64,000 nt of DNA, from contig NZ_CP177163.1 of the NCBI RefSeq assembly GCF_046736075.1, positions 1-64,000 of the forward strand, read 5' to 3'. This stretch comes from Stenotrophomonas sp046736075. Its GTDB lineage: Bacteria; Pseudomonadota; Gammaproteobacteria; Xanthomonadales; Xanthomonadaceae. Below, piece by piece: positions 11,220-20,441 of the stretch. The notes beneath the pieces were generated by a model, which was not told where the DNA came from, did no database searches, and saw nothing but the letters and a program-made list of their open reading frames with translations. The position numbers were made by a program, and so were the translations under genes. Each line of letters starts with the position of its first letter. Position 1 is the first letter of the stretch.

Positions 11220-13061
11220 ATGAGCATCCGTCCTGCATTCCTGCTGTGCGCCGCGCTGCCGCTGTTTGTGGCCTGCGTCTCCGTTGCCGATGCCGCCGCA
11301 CCCGGCCCCATCGCTGCAGCACCCGTGTTCGAGCAGTGGCGGGAAACGCGGCATCGCGGCAACGACGAACTGCTGACAGCAGGACTCGGTATCGAGGCCC
11401 TGCGCTCGACCACCGCGCCCCCCTTCGCCAACCCGGCGCACCCGACGGCGGACGAAGCCCGGCGCCGCGCGATCTGGAGCAGCTGGCGCGGCATCGCCGA
11501 CCTGACCCCCGGCGGCGGCTTCGGCGAGGTGTACGGCAACCTGCAGGCGGTACCGGGCCGCGAGTTCTCGGCGTATGCGCGCGTTCCTGGCGCACGCCAC
11601 CCCCATCGCGTTCTGGTGCAGGTGCCGGACACCTTCGACGTCGCACGGCGCTGCCTGGTCGTCGCCGCCTCCTCGGGCTCGCGTGGCATCTACGGCGCCA
11701 TTTCCGTTGCCGGCAGCTGGGGCCTGGCCCACGGCTGCGCCGTGGCGTACACCGACAAGGGCGCCGGCAGCGACTATTACGATCTGGATGCCGGATCGGG
11801 GTTCCAGGCTGACGGCACGCCAGCTACCCAAGGGGCGTTGGCATTCGTTCCAGCCAATGCCGGCGCCACGCATGGCGTCGCCTTCAAGCACGCCCATTCC
11901 GGCGACAACCCGGAGGCGGACTGGGGCCGGCATCTGCTGCAGGCGCGGCAGTTCGGCCTGCAGGCGCTGGACCGCGCCTACCCCCGGTCCGCGCCGTTCA
12001 CGACGGCCACTACGCGCACGTTGGGCGTGGGCGTATCCAATGGCGGTGGCGCGGTGCTGCGGGCCGCCGAGTTCGATGGCGCTGGGTTCGACGCGCTGGT
12101 GGCGGGCGAGCCCAATGTCTCGGTCGCAGGCGCACCGCCGCTGTACGACTTCGTGACGCAGTCCGCCGTGCTGATGCCCTGCGCGCTCCTCGCGCTGGAG
12201 GACCTGCCGCAGCCGCCGCTACAGGCCGCGGCAGCGCAGGTAGGCGCCGTGCGCTGCGCACTGCTCAAGAGCGCGGGCCAGGTGCAGGGCGATGACACGG
12301 CGGCGCAGGCGCGCTCTGCCCGGCAGCAGCTTGGCGAGGCGGGCCTAAGTGACGGCGCACTTCGCGCGGGCGCGTTTTCCACGGGGTTCGACCTGTGGCG
12401 CGCCATCGCGGTTACCTATGCCTCGGCCTACGGCCGCTATGGCGCGGGCGAACACCCCTGCGGATACAGCTTCTCGGCTGCAGGCGCCAACGGCAGCCCT
12501 GGCCCGGCATCCGCCGAGGTGCGTGCAAGCTGGTGGAGCGAGGGAAGCGGCATTCCCCCCGGCAGCGGCGTGATGCTGGTGGATGGCAACGCGGCACACG
12601 CGGCGGATGATCCGCTGCGCGGGCTCAACTGCCTGCGCGCGCTTGGCACGGGCGACAGCGCCGATGCCCACCGGGTACGCGCCGGCATCGCCGACGCTGC
12701 CGCCGGCCCGCCGCGCCGTGACGTGCCGATCGTGGTCATCCACGGCGTGGACGACGGGCTGGTGCCCATCAGCATGACCAGCGACCGCTACGTCCCGCTT
12801 GCCCGCACGGCCGGCGCGAAGATCGCCTACTGGCGGGTGAGCAATGCCCAGCACTTCGACTCGCTGCTGGCCTTCCCGGACTACCGGAAACGCTATGTGC
12901 CGCTGCTGCCGTACCTGTTCGCCGCGATGGACCAGGTGTGGGCTCACCTGCAGGACCCCACCCGTGCGCTGCCGCAGGATGCGCTTATCCAGCCCACGCC
13001 CCGGGCGGAAGCGCCGTTGCGACGTGACCAGCTGTCCATTCCCGCCGTCTCCGCCCGCTGA
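11220..13061 (+). CDS. D-(-)-3-hydroxybutyrate oligomer hydrolase
   Basis: A 613-aa protein of the 3-hydroxybutyrate oligomer hydrolase family (EC 3.1.1.22), which breaks soluble dimers and oligomers from PHB depolymerisation into 3-hydroxybutyrate. Family hallmarks seen: NDELLTAGLG near the N-terminus, GGGFGEVYGNL, a signal peptide or lipoprotein-like leader (LLCAALPLFVACVSVADAAA), the nucleophile segment GVGVSNGGGA with Ser273, and a C-terminal IVVIHGVDDGLVP followed by NAQHFDSLLAFP. The length is close to that of the Ralstonia-type enzymes. An AGGGTGG ribosome site precedes the ATG. The acyl-CoA synthetase starts 24 bp after it, so these two form an operon. The leader contains a Cys, so lipoprotein anchoring is possible. 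Confidence 0.88.
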   Translation: MSIRPAFLLCAALPLFVACVSVADAAAPGPIAAAPVFEQWRETRHRGNDELLTAGLGIEALRSTTAPPFANPAHPTADEARRRAIWSSWRGIADLTPGGGFGEVYGNLQAVPGREFSAYARVPGARHPHRVLVQVPDTFDVARRCLVVAASSGSRGIYGAISVAGSWGLAHGCAVAYTDKGAGSDYYDLDAGSGFQADGTPATQGALAFVPANAGATHGVAFKHAHSGDNPEADWGRHLLQARQFGLQALDRAYPRSAPFTTATTRTLGVGVSNGGGAVLRAAEFDGAGFDALVAGEPNVSVAGAPPLYDFVTQSAVLMPCALLALEDLPQPPLQAAAAQVGAVRCALLKSAGQVQGDDTAAQARSARQQLGEAGLSDGALRAGAFSTGFDLWRAIAVTYASAYGRYGAGEHPCGYSFSAAGANGSPGPASAEVRASWWSEGSGIPPGSGVMLVDGNAAHAADDPLRGLNCLRALGTGDSADAHRVRAGIADAAAGPPRRDVPIVVIHGVDDGLVPISMTSDRYVPLARTAGAKIAYWRVSNAQHFDSLLAFPDYRKRYVPLLPYLFAAMDQVWAHLQDPTRALPQDALIQPTPRAEAPLRRDQLSIPAVSAR

Positions 13062-13085
13062 CGCCGTGCCTACAAGGAAGACTCC

Positions 13086-14735
13086 ATGACCCTCACCACC
13101 GCCGCCCCCGACGCCCATGCCTATCCGCTGCTGATCAAGCAGCTCCTGCATACGCCACTGGCGGTGCATCCGGCGCAGGAGATCGTCTACGGCGACACGG
13201 TGCGCTTCGACTACCGCACACTGCAGGCGCGCATCGGCCAGTTGGCCGGGCTCCTGACCTCGCTCGGCGTGAAGCACGGCGATACCGTGGCGGTGATGGA
13301 CTGGGACAGCAACCGCTACCTGGAAAGCTACTTCGCGGTGCCGATGATCGGTGCGGTGCTGATGATGGTGAACATCCGCCTTGCACCCGAACAGATCGCC
13401 TACACGCTCAATCACAGCGGCGCACGCGTGCTGCTGGCCAACCGCGAGTTTCTGCCGGTGCTTGACGGCATCGACGCACAGCTGCCGGACCTGCGCACGC
13501 GGATTCTGCTGGATGATGCCGGCGGCCCGCTGCCCGCGGGTTTCGTGACCGAGTATGAAGCCGGGTTGCGTGAAGCCGCGCCCGTCACCCGGTTTCCGGA
13601 CTTCGACGAGAACACCCGCGCCACCACGTTCTACACGACCGGTACCACCGGCCTGCCCAAAGGGGTCTACTTCAGCCACCGGCAGCTGGTACTGCATTCG
13701 CTGGCGGGCATGGCCGCGCTGGGCAGTGCCGCCAGTCAAGGGCGGCTGCATCGCGACGACGTCTATATGCCGATCACGCCGATGTTCCATGTGCACGCAT
13801 GGGGCCTGCCGTACGTGGCCACGCTGATGGGCATCAAGCAGGTGTACCCCGGCCGCTATCTGCCGGAGCGGCTGCTCGGGCTGATCGCCCGCGAGAAGGT
13901 GACGTTCTCGCATTGTGTGCCGACCATCCTGCACATGCTGCTGGCCCACCCCAACGCTGCGACGACCGATCTGCGCGACTGGAAAGTCGTCATCGGCGGC
14001 GCCGCGCTGCCGAGGGCACTGGCGCAACAGGCGCTGGCCCGCGGCATCGACATCTTCGGCGGCTACGGCATGTCCGAGACCTGCCCCCTGCTCACCCTCG
14101 CCCAGATCGACCCGCACAGCCTGGCCGATGCGGACGAGGAACTGTCGCTGCGCACCAAGGCGGGCATCCCGGTGCCGCTGGTGGACCTGCGCATCGTGGA
14201 CGAACAGCTGCACGATGTTGCCCACGATGGCATCGCCACCGGCGAAGTGGTGGTGCGCGCGCCCTGGCTCACCGAAGGCTACCTGCACAATCCGGACGCG
14301 TCGGCAGCGTTGTGGGCCGGTGGCTACCTGCACACCGGGGACATCGGCAACATCGATGCCGGCGGCTACCTGCGCGTGTCCGACCGCATCAAGGATGTGA
14401 TCAAGACGGGCGGCGAATGGATCTCCTCGCTTGCCCTGGAAGACATCATTGCGATGCACCCGGCGGTGAACGAGGTGGCTGTGATCGGCATCAGCGACAC
14501 GAAATGGGGCGAACGCCCGCTGCCGCTGGTGGTCCGGCACGCCGGCAGCGAGGTGACCGAAGCGGAGATCATCGAACTGGTCGCCGCACGCAGCCGCTCG
14601 GGCGACATCTCCCGCTATGCGATCCCGGACCGGGTCAGCTTCGTTGACGCCATCGAGCGTACCAGCGTGGGCAAGATCAACAAGAAGAAGCTGCGCAGTC
14701 TGCATGACGCGGCGGCTGCCACGGACGCCGGCTGA
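13086..14735 (+). CDS. Medium/short-chain acyl-CoA synthetase (AMP-forming)
   Basis: A 549-aa ANL-superfamily acyl-CoA ligase of the AlkK-like branch. Motifs in order: P-loop FYTTGTTGLPKGVYFSH, GGYGMSETCPLL, GGYLHTGDIG, DRIKDVIKTGGEWISS hinge, and the catalytic-lysine region SVGKINKKKLR. AAGGAAG lies 5 bp before the ATG. Directly downstream of the 3-hydroxybutyrate oligomer hydrolase, it most simply activates released 3-hydroxybutyrate to its CoA ester, feeding the MaoC hydratase. That substrate is inferred from context, since related enzymes take C4-C12 acids. Confidence 0.87.
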   Translation: MTLTTAAPDAHAYPLLIKQLLHTPLAVHPAQEIVYGDTVRFDYRTLQARIGQLAGLLTSLGVKHGDTVAVMDWDSNRYLESYFAVPMIGAVLMMVNIRLAPEQIAYTLNHSGARVLLANREFLPVLDGIDAQLPDLRTRILLDDAGGPLPAGFVTEYEAGLREAAPVTRFPDFDENTRATTFYTTGTTGLPKGVYFSHRQLVLHSLAGMAALGSAASQGRLHRDDVYMPITPMFHVHAWGLPYVATLMGIKQVYPGRYLPERLLGLIAREKVTFSHCVPTILHMLLAHPNAATTDLRDWKVVIGGAALPRALAQQALARGIDIFGGYGMSETCPLLTLAQIDPHSLADADEELSLRTKAGIPVPLVDLRIVDEQLHDVAHDGIATGEVVVRAPWLTEGYLHNPDASAALWAGGYLHTGDIGNIDAGGYLRVSDRIKDVIKTGGEWISSLALEDIIAMHPAVNEVAVIGISDTKWGERPLPLVVRHAGSEVTEAEIIELVAARSRSGDISRYAIPDRVSFVDAIERTSVGKINKKKLRSLHDAAAATDAG

Positions 14736-14754
14736 GGCCGGCGCCGCAGGCAGG

Positions 14755-15045
14755 CTACGCGCGCGCGAGCGCCATCCATCGGTAAATGACGTACACCGCG
14801 CCGACAACCACGGGGGCCAGGCTGATCCACAGCGGCAGGTTGAGTCCGAACAGCAGGATCGCGGTCGCCGCGAGGGTCAGGATCGATACTCCGATCACCC
14901 AGGCATCGAAGAAGGCAACGTCCGTGGCGTCCCGGGCCCAGCCGTTCCGGGGCCGGTTCCGCGCGGCGCGTTGCCGGCGCAGCAGCCATACATCGGTCAC
15001 GAAACCGGCAATGCCCTCGAGCAGGTCACCGATGAAGCCAGACAT
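14755..15045 (-). CDS. Small membrane protein of unknown function
   Basis: A 96-aa protein with a soluble or amphipathic N-terminus (MSGFIGDLLEGIAGFVTDVWLL), a basic segment (RRQRAARNRPRNGWARD), and two C-terminal hydrophobic helices (about 50-68 and 72-90). AAGGA precedes the ATG. It is convergent with the acyl-CoA synthetase, 19 bp between stops. I do not recognise the family. Typical of small inner-membrane proteins of Xanthomonads. Confidence 0.65.
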   Translation of the reverse strand: MSGFIGDLLEGIAGFVTDVWLLRRQRAARNRPRNGWARDATDVAFFDAWVIGVSILTLAATAILLFGLNLPLWISLAPVVVGAVYVIYRWMALARA

Positions 15046-15134
15046 GGTCGATCCTTGAACGACGGGCTGAATGCGCCGATCTTCGGGTCACGGGCGGGGC
15101 GCGTCAAGGGCGTCGGTGGCGCCCCCTCTCCCCC

Positions 15135-16517
15135 TCACCCCCTGCGCATGAGGATCATCTTCTCCTGCGACATGTCCCGCATGGTGTACGGAATGCCGCC
15201 GGTGCCGTAGCCCGATTCGCGGCGGCCGGCGAAGGGCATCCAGTCGGTCCGGAACGCGGTGGGGTCGTTGATCATCACGGCCGACGCGTCCAGCCGGTTG
15301 GCGGCGCGCAGGGCGACGTCGATATCCTGCGCGAACACACTGGCCTGGAAGGCGGTGGGCAGGGCATTGGCGCGCGCGATCGCTTCGTCCAGCTCGGTAT
15401 AGCGGTACACCGCCACCACCGGGCCGAACACTTCCTGCGTGGTGATCCGCGCGTCCCCGGCCGGATTGAGCAGGACGGTCGGCTGCAGTGTGGTCTCGGA
15501 GAGGCGCGTGCCGCCGGTGGCAAGCTGCGCACCGCCGCGCACCGCTTCGTCGATCCACTCGGCCACGCGGTCGGCCTCGCGGGGCAGGATCAGCGGGCCG
15601 ACCTCGGTGGTCTGCAGGGTCGGATCGCCGGTGCGCAGGCGTTCCACCCGGGCGATCAGGGCCTGGGTGAAGTCGTCGGCGATGGCGTCGTGGACGAAGA
15701 TGCGCTGGGTGGACACGCACACCTGGCCGGCGTGGTAGTAGCCGCCTTTGACGATCGGCTCGATGATCCTGGCCAGATCCGCGCTGCGGTCGACAATGGC
15801 GGGCGCGACGCCGCCGTGCTCCAGCGCCGAGCGTGCGCCGTGGGCGAGCTTGGCATGCAGCGACCACCCTACCCTCGCCGAGCCGATGAAGCTCAGGAAG
15901 GCAACGCGCTTGTCGGTGGCGAGCGCCTCGGCCAGGTCGTTGCCCTCCGGGATGAAGCTCTGGCACCACGGTTCGGGCAGCCCGGCCTCGTGCACCATCG
16001 CCACGAACGCCAGGCAGGACAGCGGCGTTGTGGAGGCCGGCTTGATGATGACCGGGCAACCGACGGCAATGGCCGGTGCAACCTGGTGGACGATCAGGTT
16101 CAGCGGATGATTGAACGCGGAGATCGCCGCCACGATGCCGATGGGCTCGCGGGTGGTGAACGCCCAGCGGTTTTCCGCGGCGGCCGACAGGCCCATCGGG
16201 ATCTCGCGGCCGGCAAAGTTGCGTAGTTCGTCGGCGGCGTTGTGGACGCCGTCGATGGCGCGGGTGGTCTCGATGATGGCATCCGGCAGCGGCTTGCCTC
16301 CCTCGCGGGCGATCTGCAGGGCCAGGTGGTCGCGCTTGGTCTCCATCAAGGCGGCGAGCTTGCGCAGGATCGCGATGCGCTGGTGCGGGTGGAGCCAACC
16401 ATCGCGGTCTTTGAACACCCGCTCCGCAGCGCTGAATTTGCGCTCCAGTGCCGCGGCGTCATCGAACCCGATCTCTGTGATGGGGGCGCGGTCGAATGCC
16501 TGTACGACGGTCAACAT
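15135..16517 (-). CDS. NAD(P)-dependent aldehyde dehydrogenase
   Basis: A 460-aa ALDH-superfamily enzyme oxidising an aldehyde to an acid, cytoplasmic. Visible motifs: IGIVAAISAFNHPLN (cofactor side), the catalytic Glu in LEHGGVAP (usually E-L-G-G), catalytic Cys in GQVCVSTQR, and EVFGPVVAVYRY. An AAGGA ribosome site precedes the ATG. It lies 33 bp after the acetolactate synthase-like gene on the same strand, so the two form an operon. The ELGG-to-EHGG change and the close relation to phosphonoacetaldehyde- or glyceraldehyde-3-phosphate-type ALDHs leave the substrate open. Confidence 0.88.
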   Translation of the reverse strand: MLTVVQAFDRAPITEIGFDDAAALERKFSAAERVFKDRDGWLHPHQRIAILRKLAALMETKRDHLALQIAREGGKPLPDAIIETTRAIDGVHNAADELRNFAGREIPMGLSAAAENRWAFTTREPIGIVAAISAFNHPLNLIVHQVAPAIAVGCPVIIKPASTTPLSCLAFVAMVHEAGLPEPWCQSFIPEGNDLAEALATDKRVAFLSFIGSARVGWSLHAKLAHGARSALEHGGVAPAIVDRSADLARIIEPIVKGGYYHAGQVCVSTQRIFVHDAIADDFTQALIARVERLRTGDPTLQTTEVGPLILPREADRVAEWIDEAVRGGAQLATGGTRLSETTLQPTVLLNPAGDARITTQEVFGPVVAVYRYTELDEAIARANALPTAFQASVFAQDIDVALRAANRLDASAVMINDPTAFRTDWMPFAGRRESGYGTGGIPYTMRDMSQEKMILMRRG

Positions 16518-16550
16518 CGTGAATTCCTTGCCAGTGGGGGCAGATGGCGC

Positions 16551-18206
16551 TTACGCGCAGCCTACGTCCGGCGTGCGATTGCGCAGCTCATCCACCAGTA
16601 CGCGGGTGTTTTCGGAATAGTCGATCGGCACATCCAGCAGGTGAACGCCGCCGCCGGCGAAGGCGGCCTCGATCATGGGCACCAGCTGATCCACGGCCGT
16701 CACCCGGGAGCCCTTCGCGCCGTAGGCTTCAGCGTATTTCACGAAATCCGGATTGCCAAACCGCATGCCGAAATCCTCGAAGCCATCCACCGCCTGCTTC
16801 CAGCGGATCATGCCGTAGGCGCTGTCGTTGAGGATCACCACCACCAGGTTGAGCCCCAGCCGCACGGCGGTTTCCATCTCCTGCGAATTCATCATGAAGC
16901 CGCCGTCACCGCACACCGCCATGACGCGGCGCTGCGGGTACAGCATCGCCGCCATCATCGCCGACGGCAGGCCGGCCCCCATCGTGGCGAGCGCATTGTC
17001 GAGCAGCAGCGTGTTGGCCACATGCGTGCGGTAATTGCGCGCGAACCAGATCTTGTACATGCCGTTGTCGAGGCAGACGATGCCATCGTCCGGCATGGAC
17101 TTGCGTACGTCGTGCACAACACGCTGCGGAGTGACCGGGAAACGATCCTCCTCGGCGCGGTCGTTGAGACGGGCGAGGATCTTCTGCCGCAGGTCGACCA
17201 TGCCTTCATCGGCAGGCAGGCGGCCTTCCAGCCGCGTGGCGAGTGCGTCAACGGAGGCGCCGATATCGCCCAGCACCTCGATATCCGGGTGGTAGACCTG
17301 CTCGACCGTGGCGGACTGGAAGCTGATATGGATGACCTTGGGCCCCCCGCTGCTCTTCATCAGGAACGGCGGCTTCTCGACGGTGTCGTGGCCGATGGCG
17401 ATGATCAGGTCGGCGCGGGCGATGGCCTCGTGCACATAGTCACCCTCCGAGAGGGCGGCCGTTCCCACGTACAGGTTGGAGCCGCCGGTGACGGCCCCCT
17501 TGCCCATCTGCGTGTTGAAGAACGGCAGGCGCGTGCGCGCCACGAAGGCGGACAACGCCTCCGCCAGCCACGGCCGGCTTCCCGCCGCGCCGATCATCAC
17601 CAGTGGCCGCTTGGCCGCGAGAATGGCCGCTTCGGCGCGGTCGAGCGCGGCCGGCGGCGCGATGGGACGCTCCAGCGGGTGGACCGGTATGACCGCGACA
17701 TCCTCCACCTCCTCACCGGCGATGTCCTCCGGCAGCTCCAGATGCACTGGCCCGGGGCGGTCTTCCATCGCCACGCGGAAGGCGTCACGCACCATCGCCG
17801 GAATAGCCGCCGGGCTGACGATCTGGCGCGTCATTTTCGTGAGCGGCTTCATCGACGCCACGATATCCACGATCTGGAACCGGGCCTGTTTGGCGCTCAT
17901 CACTGCCTTCTGGCCGGTGATGAGGATCATCGGCCACGCGCCGAGGTGGGCGTACGCCGCGCCGGTCGAGAAATTCAGTGCACCGGGGCCGAGCGTGGCC
18001 AGGCACACGCCCGGCCTGCCGGTGAGCCGGCCGTGGGTGGCAGCCATGAAGGCGGCCGCCTGCTCGTGGCGCGTGAGGACCAGTTCGATACGGGAGTTGC
18101 GGAGCGACTCCAGGAAGTCCAGGTTCTCCTCGCCCGGCACACCAAAGATGCGGTCTACGCCTTCGTTCTCGAGCGCCTTGACCAGTAGATCCGAGCCCTT
18201 CTGCAT
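16551..18206 (-). CDS. Acetolactate synthase large-subunit-like TPP enzyme
   Basis: A 551-aa thiamine-diphosphate enzyme. N-terminal PYR domain with catalytic Glu in TRHEQAAAFMA (about residue 47), central nucleotide-binding-like domain, and C-terminal PP domain with GDGGFMMNSQEMETAVRLGLN, the diphosphate/Mg signature. Such stand-alone large subunits may make acetolactate or act as other pyruvate/2-oxoacid-condensing enzymes. No small regulatory subunit lies nearby, which favours a catabolic role over branched-chain amino-acid synthesis. Co-transcribed with the aldehyde dehydrogenase downstream; the joint pathway is not clear. Confidence 0.85.
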   Translation of the reverse strand: MQKGSDLLVKALENEGVDRIFGVPGEENLDFLESLRNSRIELVLTRHEQAAAFMAATHGRLTGRPGVCLATLGPGALNFSTGAAYAHLGAWPMILITGQKAVMSAKQARFQIVDIVASMKPLTKMTRQIVSPAAIPAMVRDAFRVAMEDRPGPVHLELPEDIAGEEVEDVAVIPVHPLERPIAPPAALDRAEAAILAAKRPLVMIGAAGSRPWLAEALSAFVARTRLPFFNTQMGKGAVTGGSNLYVGTAALSEGDYVHEAIARADLIIAIGHDTVEKPPFLMKSSGGPKVIHISFQSATVEQVYHPDIEVLGDIGASVDALATRLEGRLPADEGMVDLRQKILARLNDRAEEDRFPVTPQRVVHDVRKSMPDDGIVCLDNGMYKIWFARNYRTHVANTLLLDNALATMGAGLPSAMMAAMLYPQRRVMAVCGDGGFMMNSQEMETAVRLGLNLVVVILNDSAYGMIRWKQAVDGFEDFGMRFGNPDFVKYAEAYGAKGSRVTAVDQLVPMIEAAFAGGGVHLLDVPIDYSENTRVLVDELRNRTPDVGCA

Positions 18207-18325
18207 CGCGTCGATCCTTGTGGTGAGGATGGCTTGACTATACCCCTGGTGATGTCAAGGGGCCGCGCACCCCACGCCGGGCTGGATCGATGCAGGCATG
18301 AGGATGACGCGGGTGGGCGATGTCG

Positions 18326-20002
18326 TCAGCCGTCGTCGTCCATCCGCTCGGCCCGCATGCGGCGCAGGCGGCGTGCGGTGAAGGTCAGGCCATCCACCGT
18401 GCCCTGGGCCGCGCGCGTGAACGTCACTGTCCACGGGCCACTTACAAAGCGGTCGCCACCCACCGGTTCCAGCACCAGATCGCTCTGGCGAGGCCACCGC
18501 ACCCTCAGCGTTCCGTCCGACATGAGCACCGTGTAGCGCATGCCGACCTCGTCGATGCGGTACGTTCCCGCGAACTCGGCCAGGGCCGCAGCTGCGGGCA
18601 TCGGCGCGTTGACGCGGGTGAATGCCCTGGGCGTGGGCCAGGCATCCCATATCCGCAGTTCGCGCGTGCCCGGTGCGTCGTTGCTGGCAGGACTGAACTG
18701 CCAGCGCACGGTCTCGCCGGACCGGAACACGCCACTGCCAAGGGACTCCAGCGGTGACGACGCGCCGGTCGGTCGAAGCGCCCCATCCTTCATCTCGACG
18801 CGAACCACCTCGTCGGTCAGCGGGCTCCAGTAGATGCCCGCCAGTGCGGCCAGTTCCGCCTCCGGCGTAGTAACGGACGGCAGTGGCGGCGCCAGGAGAT
18901 CCCCCAGATACACCGCAGCGATGCGCTGCGTGAGCACCTGGGGTGCAATCGACGCGCCATTGCACAGCGTCACGATGGACAGGCGCTGATCGGGAAAGGT
19001 CACTGCGTCCGCGCGATAACCCGCGTGCACACCGTCGTGCCCGATGGTCGGCAGGCCGCGGTACGTGCCGACGAACACCCCGCCACCGTAGCCGCTCGCT
19101 TCGCCGCTCGGGGTCCGTGCCGACGTCTGCGTGAAGGCCGCCAGGTCCGCTCCCCCCACCCGTGCATGGATGATGTTGTCCTGCCACTTCAGCAGGTCGC
19201 CCACGGTGGTGAAGACGCCGGTGGGGCCGTAGTAGTCGGATGCCGGGTTGCTGACCCGCCAGCTGCCATCGCCGTGTGCCTGATAGCCGGCCGCGCGCCG
19301 GCGCACGATCCCGGTGTGGTCGTCCTGGAAGTGCGTGCTGGTCATGCCCAACGGCTTGAATATCCGCGCGTCGGCGAAGGAACGCAGTGGCATTCCGGAG
19401 ACGCGCTCCACGATCAACGCCAGCAACGTGTAGCCGAGGTTGTTGTAGAGCGTTTCGCTCCCCGGCGCGAAGTTCAGGCCGCGCTGCTTCACCGCGATGG
19501 CCAGCATGTCAGCCTGGGTCATCTCATCGTCGCTTCGCCAGCCGGCCAGGTACAGCAGCTGCCCCTGCTCGCGCAGGCCACTGCTGTGGTGGATCAGGTG
19601 GGCGATGGTGATCGTTCTGCCGACGTCCGGCATCTCCGGCAGATGGAGGCGGATGTCATCGTCCAACGACAGTTTTCCGTCCTGCGCCAGCAGCGCGACG
19701 GAGGCCGCGGTGAACTGCTTGGAGATGGACCCGGAGAGAAAGATTGAATCCGGGGCGATCGGAATGTCGTACTCGAGATTGGCCATGCCGTAGCCGCGCA
19801 TGTAGTCGACGGCGCCGTCGCGGGCGATGCCTACCGCGCAGCCCGGCGTGGTGGTGCCGCTCCACGGCGCGAAGAGCGCGTCCACCTGCGCATGGCGGTC
19901 GGCTGGCACGGGATCGGCTGACCGTGGGTGTGCGATCGAGGGCGGCGAAACCCAGGCAGCGGCGATGAGCGCCAGCGGGAAGGTGGAGCGACGGATACGC
20001 AC
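18326..20002 (-). CDS. Secreted serine hydrolase, class C beta-lactamase family
   Basis: A 558-aa periplasmic or secreted serine hydrolase of the beta-lactamase class C/D-Ala-D-Ala carboxypeptidase-like fold. The nucleophile motif is S-I-S-K in SGSISKQFTAAS, followed by the YNN tyrosine motif (TLYNNLGYTLL) and, in place of KTG, GHDGVHAG. I prefer the GTG at 20002 (VRIRRSTFPLALIAAAWVSPPSIAHP, a normal signal peptide with AGGGG upstream) over an ATG 45 bp earlier. The C-terminal 180 residues form an extra lipocalin-like domain often seen in these esterase/peptidase relatives. True beta-lactamase activity is unlikely, and a peptidase or esterase role is more probable. Confidence 0.83.
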   Translation of the reverse strand: MRIRRSTFPLALIAAAWVSPPSIAHPRSADPVPADRHAQVDALFAPWSGTTTPGCAVGIARDGAVDYMRGYGMANLEYDIPIAPDSIFLSGSISKQFTAASVALLAQDGKLSLDDDIRLHLPEMPDVGRTITIAHLIHHSSGLREQGQLLYLAGWRSDDEMTQADMLAIAVKQRGLNFAPGSETLYNNLGYTLLALIVERVSGMPLRSFADARIFKPLGMTSTHFQDDHTGIVRRRAAGYQAHGDGSWRVSNPASDYYGPTGVFTTVGDLLKWQDNIIHARVGGADLAAFTQTSARTPSGEASGYGGGVFVGTYRGLPTIGHDGVHAGYRADAVTFPDQRLSIVTLCNGASIAPQVLTQRIAAVYLGDLLAPPLPSVTTPEAELAALAGIYWSPLTDEVVRVEMKDGALRPTGASSPLESLGSGVFRSGETVRWQFSPASNDAPGTRELRIWDAWPTPRAFTRVNAPMPAAAALAEFAGTYRIDEVGMRYTVLMSDGTLRVRWPRQSDLVLEPVGGDRFVSGPWTVTFTRAAQGTVDGLTFTARRLRRMRAERMDDDG

Positions 20003-20441
20003 GACAGACCCCTGGAGTAGTGCCCCCGGTAGCGAAGGCCAGCGCAACCTAGCATGGTGTCCGCGGTGGGCGACATAGGCCGGAAGTTGGCGTTACGCTG
20101 GAACAGGTGGATCGGATTCATTGGGACCGCAGCAGGGGGGCGCTACCGGTACGCCCAGTGCAACGGATGACGGCAAGGTCCATATCATTCCCTTGGACGC
20201 GTGCCGGTTCCTGGTGGACGCCTGAGCGGCGCCGTCCTTCACGTCCGTACTGAGCGAAGTCCTTCCACATCAACGGTTTATGGGGTTGTCGGGCGCAAAG
20301 CGGTGCACACGGCCCCGGTGCGGATCTGCGCGTCGAAGATCCCGTGGTATGGTTCGATCCGCAGTCGATGATTCAAGCAGCTCGGGAACCTTCCCTGCGA
20401 AGGACTCTGTGACGTGATTGTTGCCAGGCAAGGAATGCCTC
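20003..20441. other. Intergenic region upstream of the Tc toxin genes
   Basis: 439 bp between the divergent serine hydrolase and TcB-TcC genes. On the plus strand a short open stretch after a TAG near 20081 ends ...HIIPLDACRFLVDA-stop at about 20222 and could be the tail of a decayed gene. It overlaps the direct repeat at 20199-20228. The toxin promoter presumably lies in the last 200 bp, but I see no clear -35/-10 pair. Confidence 0.5.
20199..20228 (+). repeat. Direct repeat, left copy, flanking the toxin region
   Basis: The 19 bases GCGTGCCGGTTCCTGGTGG (20199-20217) recur exactly at 39891-39909. After five mostly different bases, TGAGCG matches again in both copies. Both copies read ACRFLV followed two codons later by a TGA stop in the same frame. 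The two copies bracket the Tc toxin genes and the Hint operon. Confidence 0.55.

Noticed and set aside
12345..14807. Long minus-strand open frame opposite the oligomer hydrolase and acyl-CoA synthetase
   Set aside because: High GC keeps the antisense frame open; the plus-strand proteins have all expected motifs.
18326..20002. Beta-lactamase resistance gene
   Set aside because: The S-x-x-K and Y-N motifs are present but KTG is replaced by HDG, and the extra C-terminal domain fits esterase/peptidase relatives.
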